DNA of 64,000 bases from Ctena decussata (lineage: Eukaryota > Mollusca > Bivalvia > Lucinida > Lucinidae): contig OZ022514.1 in the NCBI GenBank assembly GCA_963989385.1, positions 24,779,222 to 24,843,221 on the forward strand. The letters run 5' to 3'. Below the pieces are notes generated by a model. That model was not told the DNA's origin. It searched no databases and saw nothing but the letters and a program-made list of their open reading frames with translations. Made by a program: the position numbers and the translations under genes. This document shows positions 8,888 to 17,589 of the stretch, piece by piece (position 1 is the stretch's first letter; each line of letters begins with the position of its first letter).

Positions 8888-11800
8888 CTAAATCTTGTTA
8901 AAAAGTCCAGCTTCCTTTAAAAAATTAATAATTTGGATAGAAGAAACTTTGCTAAAAAGCCCGGTTATGGTTTTAATGTTGTAATATTTTGAACGAATAT
9001 GGTTAAAGTCAATGCATAACACAAGAAGATGTTTGATTGTAATGACCTCATTGCATGGTATGCAAAATGGTGCAACCTCATTATTTAATAAAAACGAATG
9101 TGTAATTCTGGTATGCCCTATTCGGCATCTGGTAATGACAGTCTGTTCTTTTCTATTTGATAGTATATTGTCCTTGCTGTGAAAATCTGGTTTAATTTGT
9201 CGGAGTTTGTTATGAATTTGATTATCCCAATTAGTTTGACATTTTGATTTGATATATGTATTAATTTGAGATTTAAAATCTGAGTGCGGAATTCGGAAGG
9301 TACTTTCTGGTAAATTTAAAGCCGCCTTGGCCTCTTTATCGGCCAGGTCATTTCCACGAATATTGACGTGACTTGGAACCCAACAAAAGATTATTTCTTT
9401 TGATGGTAACTGAAAATATTTACGAAGTAATTGTTGTATTAAAGGATTGGGGTGATTGACGTTTTTAAGTGATGATAAAACAGAAAGTGAGTCTGAGAAT
9501 ATAATAAACTGATTGTTTTCTTGAACTGAAATTTGATTGAGTGCCAAATCTATGGCTTTAGCTTCGGCTGTAAATATAGAGCTGCCATTTGGTAATCGTA
9601 TAGTATCTGTGAATAGGGGACTTACAACCGAACATGCAACTTTATCTTCTTGTTTTGAACCATCCGTATAGATTGTGGTATGGTTCGGAAAATTAGATTT
9701 TACTTGCAAGAATTCTGATTGAAGAAGGTCAGGGTTCGTCTGTGATTTTTTATTCTTGTGTAATGATAAAATAACGTTAGGAGGTTTTAATGTCCATGGC
9801 TCATGGACAGGTAAAGAAAATTTCTGGATGTTTTTAATGTCAATATGAGAGTCTACTAGCAAAGGTTTAATACGTAAACCCAAGGGTTTAATAGATCTCG
9901 GTTTGTTGTTATAAAATATTTCATACCGAGGGTTAAAAACACAATCGTAAGCAGAATTCTTTGGGTTTGCAGCTAGTTTTGATACATATTGTAGTGATAA
10001 TTTCTCTCTTCTGATATATAGAGACGGTTCATTCGACTCTGCGTAAAGACTTTCTACGGGAGATGTTCGAAATGCTCCAAGAGCAAGACGTAAACCCTGA
10101 TGATGAATGGTGTCAAGACATTTAAGGTATGATTTTCGTGCCGAACCATATACGACTGAACCATAATCCAGTTTAGATCTCACAAGAGATCTATACAGGT
10201 TTAGAAGTACAGTACGATCTCCTCCCCAATTTGTATTGGAGAGCACTTTTAAAACATCTAAAGCTTTTAAACATATAGCTTTCAAAGCGTTTATGTGAGG
10301 AATAAAAGTGAGTTTCTTATCGAACAGAAGGCCTAAGAATTTGGCCTCATTGACAACTGGAATTGGCGATCCATAAATGTTAAGAACTGGGTCGGGGTGC
10401 AAACCCCTCAACTGACAGAAATGAACACATTGGGTTTTAGTTTTAGAAAATTTAAAACCGTTTTCTGTGGCCCAGGTTTCTACTTTATTCAGGCATCTTT
10501 GAAGTCTGAATTCTATGTTTTCCATATTTTTCGATTTGTAAAAGATGCCAAAGTCGTCAACATATAACGAAGAATCGGTATCGTTAACACATTTAACAAT
10601 GTTATTGATTTTTATGTTAAATAAAGTAGGTGATAAAATACTTCCCTGAGGAACACCCTGTTCCTGTTTAAAAGTGTCAGACAATGTAGACCCTATTCTA
10701 ACATTAAAGGATCTGTCAGATAAGAAATTCGAAATAAAGTTTGGAAGTCGGCCTCGAAGGCCAATATTATGTAAATCTTTCATGATGCCATATTTCCACG
10801 TCGTGTCGTACGCTTTCTCGAGATCAAAAAATATTGCGACGACATGTTCTTTTTTCACAAATGCATCACGAATAAAAGTTTCTAATCGAACTAAATGATC
10901 TACAGTACTGTGATTCTTACGAAAGCCCGCTTGATTTCTGGAAATCAAGTTATTTGACTCCAGGAACCAAACGAGCCTATCGTTAATCATTCTCTCCATT
11001 GTTTTACATATGCAACTTGTTAACGCTATCGGTCGGTAATTTGTAGCTTCCGTCTTATCCTTCCCCGGTTTGGGAATAGGAATGATGACTGCTTTATGCC
11101 AGTCTTCTGGAAAATTTCCAGTATGCCAAATATCATTCAACATATTAAGTAAGGTCTCCAACGCATCAGGCGGTAAATGTTTAAGGATTTGATAGTGAAT
11201 ATCGTCCGGCCCTGCTGCCGTATCTTTACATTTATCAAGAGACTCCTTTAATTCTGATATGCTGAAGGGAAGATTATATTTTTCGTTATTTAACGACTGA
11301 AAATTTAAATTTTCTGATTCTTTTTCAGTTTTCAGTTCCTGAAATCGTTGACTGTAATTTGAACTTGATGAATTTTTCTGAAAGTTTTCGCCTAATGCAT
11401 TGGAAATCTCTGCAGTGGAAAAACATTTGTTACCGTTGGAAGATTTAATATGAACAAATTCAGATTTCTTGTTTTTCCCACTGATTTTTCGTATCATTTT
11501 CCATATCTTTTTTACTGACGTTTTAGGATTTAATTTATTGACATATTGTTGCCATGATGAACGTTTCGCTTCTTTAATAGTTCTTCGTGCTTTAGCACGA
11601 GTTACTTTTGAATGTAGATGATTTTCACGAGACGGATTTTTATTAAATTTTCGTAAAGACGATTTGCGTTTGTTGATTGCAGTTTTACATTCATTAGTAA
11701 ACCATGGATTACGCCTTTTTGAACTTGTCGAGGATTTCGGAATACTTTCTTCCGAAATTGCATGTAATGCTGATGTAAAAGCAGACATATCTTCTGCTGT

Positions 11801-12559
11801 TTTGAACTTTTCAGAGCTAAGCCGCTCCTGACATGATGTTACGAACATTTCCCAATTTGCTTTTTTCAAATTCCATCGAGAATGCTGTTCTTCATCAGAT
11901 GAATCAATTTCTTTAATTATGATTGGGAAGTGATCGCTTCCATGCAGGTCATCACAAACTGACCAGTCAAAATCTAAATATATATTAGGATGACAAATAG
12001 ACAAATCTATGGCAAAATAATTTCCCGTGGGAGGGTGAAGATATGTAGGCTGTTTTTCATTAAGTATACACAAATCATTTTCAGCAATTACATCTTCAAT
12101 AATTTCTCCTCTGTCATTTGTATTCAAACAACCCCAGGTTTTACTGTGACCATTGAAGTCACCAACTAACATAAATGGCTGCGGCAATTGGTCTACTAGA
12201 TTGACCAAGGAATTTTTAGAAAGTACATCATTTGGCGGAATATAGATAGAGCATATCGTTACTTTTTTGGATAAAGTAACATTGACGGCAACTCCTTGTA
12301 AGTTTGTATTCAGATTAAACTGACTATGTGGAATGTTAGATTTTACGAGAATCGAAGTTCCTCCTGATGCTCTTTGACCATCAGGACAAATATAGTTAAA
12401 CATACTAAAATCTCTAAAACTAACATTATCTGACTGCTTTAAAAAGGTTTCTTGAAGACAAATGACACTTGGAGATAAAAGAGACATTAAAATTAGTAAT
12501 TCATTATAATTTGCGTAAAGACCACGACAGTTCCACTGTATTATTGACTTTTTATCCAT
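8888..12559 (-). CDS. LINE ORF2 polyprotein: APE endonuclease, reverse transcriptase, RNase H
   Basis: This 1,223-residue protein nicks target DNA and copies element RNA into the nick. Residues 1-215 form the APE-type endonuclease (QET with E37, GDFNGH with D134, D185, SDH at 208-210). Reverse transcriptase spans about 480-750, with FDLEKAYD (first Asp 579), GVPQGSILSP at 635-644 and the catalytic YVDD at 666-669. RNase H covers about 960-1080 (TDGS D965, E999, D1023, H1064, D1071). A C-terminal C-x2-C-x7-H-x4-C motif follows at 1166-1182. All expected catalytic residues are present and the frame is unbroken, so the enzyme may still be active. The start is the first in-frame Met, 61 bases after the ORF1 stop and in a different frame, so reinitiation or an internal entry is needed. 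YVDD replaces the YADD common in LINEs. Confidence 0.96.
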   Translation of the reverse strand: MDKKSIIQWNCRGLYANYNELLILMSLLSPSVICLQETFLKQSDNVSFRDFSMFNYICPDGQRASGGTSILVKSNIPHSQFNLNTNLQGVAVNVTLSKKVTICSIYIPPNDVLSKNSLVNLVDQLPQPFMLVGDFNGHSKTWGCLNTNDRGEIIEDVIAENDLCILNEKQPTYLHPPTGNYFAIDLSICHPNIYLDFDWSVCDDLHGSDHFPIIIKEIDSSDEEQHSRWNLKKANWEMFVTSCQERLSSEKFKTAEDMSAFTSALHAISEESIPKSSTSSKRRNPWFTNECKTAINKRKSSLRKFNKNPSRENHLHSKVTRAKARRTIKEAKRSSWQQYVNKLNPKTSVKKIWKMIRKISGKNKKSEFVHIKSSNGNKCFSTAEISNALGENFQKNSSSSNYSQRFQELKTEKESENLNFQSLNNEKYNLPFSISELKESLDKCKDTAAGPDDIHYQILKHLPPDALETLLNMLNDIWHTGNFPEDWHKAVIIPIPKPGKDKTEATNYRPIALTSCICKTMERMINDRLVWFLESNNLISRNQAGFRKNHSTVDHLVRLETFIRDAFVKKEHVVAIFFDLEKAYDTTWKYGIMKDLHNIGLRGRLPNFISNFLSDRSFNVRIGSTLSDTFKQEQGVPQGSILSPTLFNIKINNIVKCVNDTDSSLYVDDFGIFYKSKNMENIEFRLQRCLNKVETWATENGFKFSKTKTQCVHFCQLRGLHPDPVLNIYGSPIPVVNEAKFLGLLFDKKLTFIPHINALKAICLKALDVLKVLSNTNWGGDRTVLLNLYRSLVRSKLDYGSVVYGSARKSYLKCLDTIHHQGLRLALGAFRTSPVESLYAESNEPSLYIRREKLSLQYVSKLAANPKNSAYDCVFNPRYEIFYNNKPRSIKPLGLRIKPLLVDSHIDIKNIQKFSLPVHEPWTLKPPNVILSLHKNKKSQTNPDLLQSEFLQVKSNFPNHTTIYTDGSKQEDKVACSVVSPLFTDTIRLPNGSSIFTAEAKAIDLALNQISVQENNQFIIFSDSLSVLSSLKNVNHPNPLIQQLLRKYFQLPSKEIIFCWVPSHVNIRGNDLADKEAKAALNLPESTFRIPHSDFKSQINTYIKSKCQTNWDNQIHNKLRQIKPDFHSKDNILSNRKEQTVITRCRIGHTRITHSFLLNNEVAPFCIPCNEVITIKHLLVLCIDFNHIRSKYYNIKTITGLFSKVSSIQIINFLKEAGLFNKI

Positions 12560-12603
12560 GTTTAAATGAATGGGAGAGAAAAAAACGTGTCAGGAGACCA
12601 ATC

Positions 12604-12622
12604 AGGAGAATATACTTCTCCT
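12604..12622 (-). other. stem-loop overlapping the ORF1 stop codon
   Basis: AGGAGAA and TTCTCCT form a perfect seven-pair stem around the five-base loop tatac. On the element RNA the stem begins within the UAG stop of ORF1 (12623-12621) and lies just before the 61-base gap to ORF2. A role in stop-reinitiation coupling is possible but not shown. Confidence 0.45.
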
Positions 12623-13998
12623 AAGCAGTATCCATGTCATCCTCCAAAGCGCCATATTTATTGACCGTTTTAACGGGATCCGGAGATCCTTTGCCTTGCT
12701 TATTGGAGGACGAACCTCCGATGGCAGGTTTATTGGAGGACGAGCCTCCGCCAGAATGTGATCGACGGCCAGAGCCGTGACCAGAAGGAGAACGATGTTT
12801 ATCCTTCTCCTTCTGCGCTTTAGCCGCCGCTTTAAGCTGTTCCTTAGTCTGCCTAGCAGACTGCGAACCAGACGAACTAGACTGTGAACTAGATTGTGAA
12901 TTAGACTGTGAACTAGACTGAGAATTAGACTGAGAACTAGACTGAGAATTAGTTGGACGAGCCGCCGAAGCGGCTCGAGGCTGTGAACCTGAGCCAGAGC
13001 GGGCTGTAGTTGCTCTTGGCTGAGATGTTGGCTGAGATGTTGGTTTTACAGATGGTGAAATAACTTTAGAGGATGGTAAAATGTCAAAATCTTTTTCGAA
13101 AAATTGGGTACCAGTAGTTTTTGTTTCGGGTCTTGCCAGTGAGTGCACAATTTTTGTGAAGTCCAAATCCGATGTTTGAGTTTGGCTTTCATACAATTTC
13201 CTAGCTTCCAAATATGTAACATTTTTGTTGACTTTAATTTTCAAAATTTCTTTTTCTTTTTTCCATATTTCACATACACTGGATCGAGAGACGTGATCTT
13301 TGCCGCAGTTAACGCATTTGGCCGGATTTTTGCACGCGGAGGTATGGTGGTCATGACCTCCCGCGCCACAAGTCGCACAAACAGATCCGGGATCAACGGG
13401 GCAATTGTTTTCGTGATGGCCAAACCTCTGACAGTTGAAGCACCGCAGAGGATTTGGCACATACACGTCAACCGGAACAACTCGGTAAAAGATTTTTAAC
13501 GATTTCGGTACTGTGACGGAGTTGAACGTGAGAAGTAATGTATTCGTCTCAACAGTTTCGTGATCTTTTTTGATGGTGAAGCGTTTGCAGGCGGTCACGC
13601 CCTGTTCTCTTAGGTAGTCAACGATTTCATTTTCTTTTTCCCCTTTCAGCATCCTGTCACGGATGATGCCTTTAGAAGAATTAAGGCTTGTATGCTCCGT
13701 GACAGAGACTTTAAGGCCAAAAAAGGTAGAAATTTTTAGAAGATTGTCCGTTTGAGCTTTTCGGCATGTTTCGACAAGCAGAGTCTTGTTTTTTAGTTTT
13801 TTACAGATTTAGGTGTGCCAATTAAACTTTCTATTTGCTTTTCAATCACGAAAGGGGAAAGGGTCGTGACCGCCTTCTCTTCAAGTGACTGACTAGAAAT
13901 TTAGAGAAACTAACATTACCTTGAAATGTGAAATATGAGGGCCGGTCCGCGTCGTCATCAGAGTCCATTTGAAATCTTCTCTTATTTGAGGATCCCAT
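12621..13998 (-). pseudogene. LINE ORF1 (three CCHC knuckles), frameshifted near the N-terminus
   Basis: The longest open part is 343 codons from the Met at 13652 to the stop at 12621. It has three zinc knuckles counted from that Met: C71-C74-H79-C84, C92-C95-H100-C107 and C113-C116-H120-C127. A Ser/Gln/Asn-rich stretch and a basic, glycine-rich tail (ending EDDMDTA) follow. By comparison with copy 1 the true start is the ATG at 13998. Two lesions separate it from the main frame. A 4-bp loss lies near 13888-13891. A six-T run at 13797-13802 reads A-AAA-AAC followed directly by TAA on the coding strand. The family's role is RNA binding in the retrotransposition particle. Either ORF1 is dead, or initiation at the internal Met gives a shortened product. 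Confidence 0.75.
13797..13802 (-). other. homopolymer/slippery heptamer in ORF1
   Basis: On the coding strand six A and a C form A-AAA-AAC in the upstream reading frame, followed at once by TAA. This is the canonical -1 ribosomal frameshift heptamer, and a -1 slip would enter the main ORF1 frame. Copy 1 has eight A at the same place, which would need the opposite shift. Random homopolymer indels around an ancestral seven-A run are the simpler explanation. Confidence 0.4.
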
Positions 13999-14287
13999 GA
14001 TTGATGTATATTATTCATTGGCTATGCGCTTCACCCTCCGCGGAGTCCTACAAGGGGACGTTTTAGGGGAACGGACCTCCTATTCCCAACGCCAAAGCTA
14101 CATAACAATTATACTCAACGATCAAATCCCTCGGTTTAAACCCCCAATGCTGAAGGCCGAAAAATATGCCCGTCAATTAACCCATCAGCCGCTGCCCATC
14201 GAAAATACCCATATAGAAAGAAACGAAGGGAATATTTTAAGCCCGGTATGTACCATTATAGATACGTATAAAGAAAGAAGGAAGTGA
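13997..14287 (+). other. antisense 96-codon ORF in LINE 5' UTR (copy 2)
   Basis: Counterpart of the frame at 1227-1517, with Met and Thr replacing Thr and Ile at two positions. It shares the CATG with the ORF1 start on the opposite strand. No domain, signal peptide or membrane segment is visible. Its survival in both copies is expected from their youth and does not by itself prove coding. Confidence 0.2.
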
Positions 14288-15192
14288 AGGATCAAGAAGC
14301 GTATTTCTAGAGCTTAGCACGACTGAGCCGATTGAAACGGGTCGGGCCTAACCCGAAACGCTCGTCTATCTGAAGCCAGGGCCAAAGTAGTGTGTTGGAA
14401 AGCTGGAGATCCCTGGGCTTCCCTCAACTACCAGGATCCCTTTTTCCAGCATACGAGACGCCACCCACGGCAAACAGGTGGCTCCTGTTTTGACAGGGAA
14501 TTTCACCCCGTCCACTACAGAAGTAAAGTGGCCTGTAAATTTTATTCCCCACAGACAAAGGGAAAAAGAGAACCGTTTGCTGAAAAGACGTCTTTGGCGT
14601 TGTCGGAATAGAAGATCCATATCCGAAGTATATGCAATGAGACGAAGAAGTTGTCAAAGTTACTATATAGGTAAGAAGAGGTAGCAACATATAAGATTTG
14701 TTAAATGATTTGAAACTTTAAGGCATATGCAAACAAAACGTAGCAGACAATTGCTACAGAAGACAAATTGTTTATTATTTTTCTGTTGAGACAAATTTCT
14801 TTCTTATTTTAAAGTGCAACGTGCTCAAGTTTGGAAAAGTGATACAAACACAAGACAATTGTTAAACACAGATGAGGTAATAATCTTCGTCCCGTGTGCG
14901 ACCCACGGGCACAGAATGATACACAAACAAATGAAGCATGTTAGTATCATGAAATAGTAAAGATCGAAAGGATAGAATTCGCGTTTGTGCCTACTTAAAT
15001 ATATCTAAAATTTCTAAATGGGATTTATTTAAATTCGCACGTTGGATCTGTTTGTACGGAAGATTTGATCATTTAAATTTGATCAATTAAACTGTATGAA
15101 CTATATAACGGACGATTGCTTATATACTGGGGTTTCACCACCTGCTCAAGCGAAAGCATCCAACTATTTATACCCCCCGGTTGGCACGGGGC
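13999..15192 (-). promoter_or_regulatory. LINE 5' UTR (copy 2)
   Basis: This 1,194-base leader is unusually long and nearly identical to 1229-2419. It contains a sense-strand 84-codon frame (14620-14366), also open in copy 1 (1850-1596) with a Glu-to-Lys change, and the antisense frame above. A CGGGT..ACCCG hairpin lies near 14337-14358. Near the 5' end is TATA-like GGTATAAATA (15174-15165). An internal promoter is expected here from LINE biology. Confidence 0.6.
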
Positions 15193-15206
15193 AGAATTTT
15201 TTTGAA
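15193..15206. repeat. target-site duplication, right copy (LINE copy 2)
   Basis: Exact repeat of AGAATTTTTTTGAA at 8709-8722, directly against the LINE 5' end. Confidence 0.85.
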
Positions 15207-15330
15207 GTTTATATATATATAATGTAAATTCTATATACAACAATACAATTTACAACTGTCACATTTACAATAATATACAACACATATCAGTTCATGTCGC
15301 TGGCCCAAGTAAGGTGTTTGCTTCAAATCT

Positions 15331-15365
15331 GTAATCGATTTGCGTACAATACGCAAATAGATTAC
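15331..15365. repeat. 35-base hairpin, 16-pair arms
   Basis: GTAATCGATTTGCGTA, loop CAA, then TACGCAAATAGATTAC. One mismatch in sixteen pairs and a three-base loop make this a strong fold-back in DNA or RNA. Confidence 0.75.
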
Positions 15366-15494
15366 CGTATGACGTCAACACCGTACTCGGCTCAGCGCCA
15401 TGAACTAAAGGAAAACACAAAGAACAAAAGACGTCAGTTTGAGCTCATACAAAAAAAAAACCAAGGCCTTATGTTGGTAGACTTCACTTTGTCG

Positions 15495-15616
15495 TTCCCT
15501 GGATCATGTCATGGGCCAGTCCATATATCACGAGGAACACCAACTTATATTAACACGTGCACGATTATATACTGGTCGCTCCCTGGATCGTACCAGAGAC
15601 CAGTCTAAATATAATA
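15495..15616 (+). repeat. two direct repeats around 'ccctggatc'
   Basis: The words tcgttccctggatc (from about 15492) and tcgctccctggatc (from about 15575) start similar ~35-base segments, each ending in a ccagtc-type word and an AT-rich stretch. Their origin is unknown. Confidence 0.4.
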
Positions 15617-15757
15617 TGACACACTTTAGTGGACGAACACTGTCCCACTTTCACCTCTGCAGTAATTACATCGATTTTGCCAATATTTTGTGCTTCCCGC
15701 CTCTGCTAGGAATACATGCACAAGGGCGTTGTAACTGCTCTACCCGGGTTGGTATTA

Positions 15758-15786
15758 ACCTGGAGACGTATATCGAATCTCCAGGT
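15758..15786. repeat. hairpin with nine-pair perfect stem
   Basis: ACCTGGAGA (15758-15766) pairs perfectly with TCTCCAGGT (15778-15786) around an 11-base loop. Confidence 0.65.
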
Positions 15787-15924
15787 GAGACGTGGCTCTA
15801 AGCCCTGACAGCTGACTGCCGGACTTGATGTGCCTAAAAATAACGAACTTACACTTAATACATCGTAACTACATAATAACAATACGTAAGACTTGGGCCT
15901 GTCTTGGAAATACCATACAACGCC

Positions 15925-16067
15925 CTCGGCGAATGCCGAGCATAACGTGCACACGCCAGCCGTGTCACTAGACACGACTCGCGCTCACGATGTAAAGCTA
16001 AAAGTGTGCTTACCACTTCCGCCAATGAAGAAACGTAGATCCTACCACGCATGTGCGTCGAAGGATC
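15925..16067. repeat. three successive short hairpins
   Basis: CTCGGC-gaat-GCCGAG (15925-15940), CGTGTC-acta-GACACG (15961-15976) and a two-level hairpin in which GATCCT (16038) pairs with AGGATC (16062) enclosing ACGCA-tg-TGCGT. All stems are perfect. The spacing and compact loops look more like a structured RNA or a protein-bound DNA block than chance. Confidence 0.5.
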
Positions 16068-16690
16068 TGACGTCAAACATTGTCAAGAAGTATACTGACG
16101 TCAACAGGCATTACCATGACATACCCCACATAAAACATGAATAATCTAAACAATGACCTATTTACATTAAATTGATTGACCAAAATCTAACTCGCATATG
16201 TATTAATTCATTTCTTTAAACTAAGCGTAATACCATTTGCCATAGAATATAATAGCTGAATAAGCGTTTCAAAAACATTTGGGATCATAACGTTTGATCT
16301 GACATCATGACGCCAATGATGTTATACCATAGGACGTCGTCTAGTGAAGGCAAATCAAACGCATGACGATCAAATGTTACCATTATAACTTATGGAAAAA
16401 AACCTTAATGCGGTGAATGCAATGGCGTCCATTGACGTCACGAGTATATAAATTAGTTCCATTACAAATCAATCTACTTCTATAAGCCACGTATACGTGA
16501 AACTAATATAAAAAGTGCTGACGTCGCAATAACATGATGCAACTGACGTCATATGAATAACATGAATGCAACTGACGTCACTTGACGTCAAATAGACGCA
16601 CACCAGTGAAACTAATATAAAAAGCGCTGACGTCGCAATAACATGAATGCAACTGACGTCACATGAATAACATGAATGCAACTGACGTCA
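16068..16690 (+). promoter_or_regulatory. CRE (TGACGTCA) cluster with a TATA box
   Basis: Exact TGACGTCA palindromes start at 16068, 16096, 16433, 16544, 16573, 16583, 16654 and 16683; one more is at 15370. Near matches (TGACGTCG, GGACGTCG, GGACGTTA) lie between them. TATATAAATT at 16445 follows the 16433 site by four bases, a typical CRE-TATA core promoter layout reading rightward. TGACGTCA is bound by CREB/ATF bZIP proteins in animals. No reading frame follows within about 1 kb, so a target gene or ncRNA is not identified. Confidence 0.6.
16488..16499. other. 12-bp palindrome CACGTATACGTG
   Basis: A perfect palindrome with two E-box-like CACGT halves, about 40 bases after the TATA box and next to the tandem duplication. 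Confidence 0.5.
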
Positions 16691-16716
16691 CTGGACGTTA
16701 AATAGACGCACACCAT
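16497..16716 (+). repeat. tandem duplication of a 110-bp CRE-bearing unit
   Basis: The word gtgaaactaatataaaaag begins both units, at 16497 and 16607. Each unit contains a TGACGTCG site, two copies of a ~28-base subrepeat (ataacatgaatgcaactgac plus GTCA) and a further CRE or CRE variant before atagacgcacacca. The duplication therefore multiplied the CRE sites. Confidence 0.8.
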
Positions 16717-16739
16717 TGCAACCAACATCAGTGATATAA

Positions 16740-17040
16740 ACTATTTCCGTAATTTACAAAACTTCCTAATATACAAATACCAAGCGCAGCATGGTCAGTA
16801 TAAACAAAATTGGTCAACATATGCACAGCCTGATCACTGTCAACAAAATCAAATCAGTCGACACATATAATCATACCATATCAATCAGAAGTCACATTTT
16901 TCATTCTTAGCCAAACTATTCTATATAAAAATAATAAAATCTTACCGTTCTGGTCTAAACTCAGAATCTGGGCACACAACAATATAACATCCTCAGTATA
17001 AGAATTAAACAGCCACGTCTAACTTTTCAATAAAAGATAG
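16740..17040. other. no feature seen
   Basis: AT-rich sequence without a supported gene or repeat. Confidence 0.45.
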
Positions 17041-17084
17041 GCGTATAAATAGTATGCGTCTCACATTTAAATCGTGGGACTCGA

Positions 17085-17215
17085 ATATAAGCGTGCAGGT
17101 ATTCACATTAAAATCATGCAACACGCTGTCCACAATCAAAAGACTCGTGCAGGTATTCACCTTAAAATCATGCAATACGCTGTCCACGAGAGGTATTCAC
17201 AAACAACCCATGCAT
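17085..17215 (+). repeat. short tandem repeat, two and a half to three copies
   Basis: The word aggtattcac occurs at 17097, 17151 and 17191. The first two copies continue with closely similar ~40-base sequence ending in gctgtccac; the third is shortened and diverged (54- then 40-base spacing). Confidence 0.7.
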
Positions 17216-17444
17216 AACGTAGTCACAATTTCCGTAAACGTTTTATTACCACAGTTGCCCTAAAAACTGTAGCCCTACTGATTGAAAGGATTAAAATAAT
17301 TCGACGACAAAGTCGACGATCGGATCCATTTCGTAACAATGGATGATAATGCCTTTTTAGGGCCTTTTTCAACAGTATCACTATCAAATTGACCCGTTTG
17401 ATAATGAAAGACTATGTGCAATGGAAAACTGTTTACGGCGAAAA

Positions 17445-17525
17445 GAATTCTGCCTAAAACAGAATTCGAACCTGGACCGCTAGCTTAGCAGGCAAGCGCA
17501 TAACCCACTGAGCTAACCGGGGCTC
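17445..17525 (-). repeat. tRNA-Ser(GCU)-like sequence, probably SINE head or tRNA pseudogene
   Basis: On the minus strand the A box TAGCTCAGTGG (17515-17505) and B box GGTTCGAATTC (17472-17462) are canonical. The anticodon loop reads CTGCTAA, giving GCU with U33, in a stem with one mismatch. The acceptor ends do not pair, so a functional tRNA is unlikely. The 3' side continues into a perfect inverted pair, GAATTCTG (17445-17452) with CAGAATTC (17460-17467). Confidence 0.5.
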
Positions 17526-17589
17526 CTATAACCTTTTACAGTAATGCATAGAGACAGAAAAGCGCATGATATTAAGATTTTGTGAATTT

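Larger units (their letters stand above)
8723..15192 (-). mobile_element. near full-length LINE, I/Nimb-like non-LTR retrotransposon (copy 2)
   Basis: The 6.47-kb element is flanked by a 14-bp target-site duplication. Reading on the minus strand it has a ~1.2-kb 5' UTR, ORF1 with CCHC knuckles, a 61-bp gap, and ORF2 with APE endonuclease, reverse transcriptase, RNase H and a C-terminal CCHC motif. A short 3' UTR follows, ending in an ATTC tandem tail. The APE-RT-RNase H order places it in the I superfamily; Nimb is the likely mollusc clade, but a phylogeny is needed. Intact ORF2 and exact duplications point to a recent insertion, although ORF1 has frameshifts. Confidence 0.9.

Noticed and set aside
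10674..10898. 74-codon + strand frame inside ORF2
   Set aside because: Antisense shadow of the intact reverse transcriptase.
13143..13499. 118-codon frame on the + strand inside LINE ORF1
   Set aside because: Antisense shadow of the zinc-knuckle coding region; the same shadow appears at 532-738 in copy 1.
15925..15976. Histone mRNA 3' stem-loop
   Set aside because: The stems and loops do not match the conserved histone hairpin and no histone gene is present.
15294..16144. Several 70-104-codon frames on both strands
   Set aside because: They overlap on both strands and coincide with hairpins and CREs; no domain or codon bias was noticed.
15207..17440. LTR retrotransposon boundaries
   Set aside because: No long terminal direct repeats, primer-binding site or polypurine tract was found around this block.
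17460..17525. Functional tRNA-Ser gene
   Set aside because: The acceptor stem cannot form and the anticodon stem has a mismatch.
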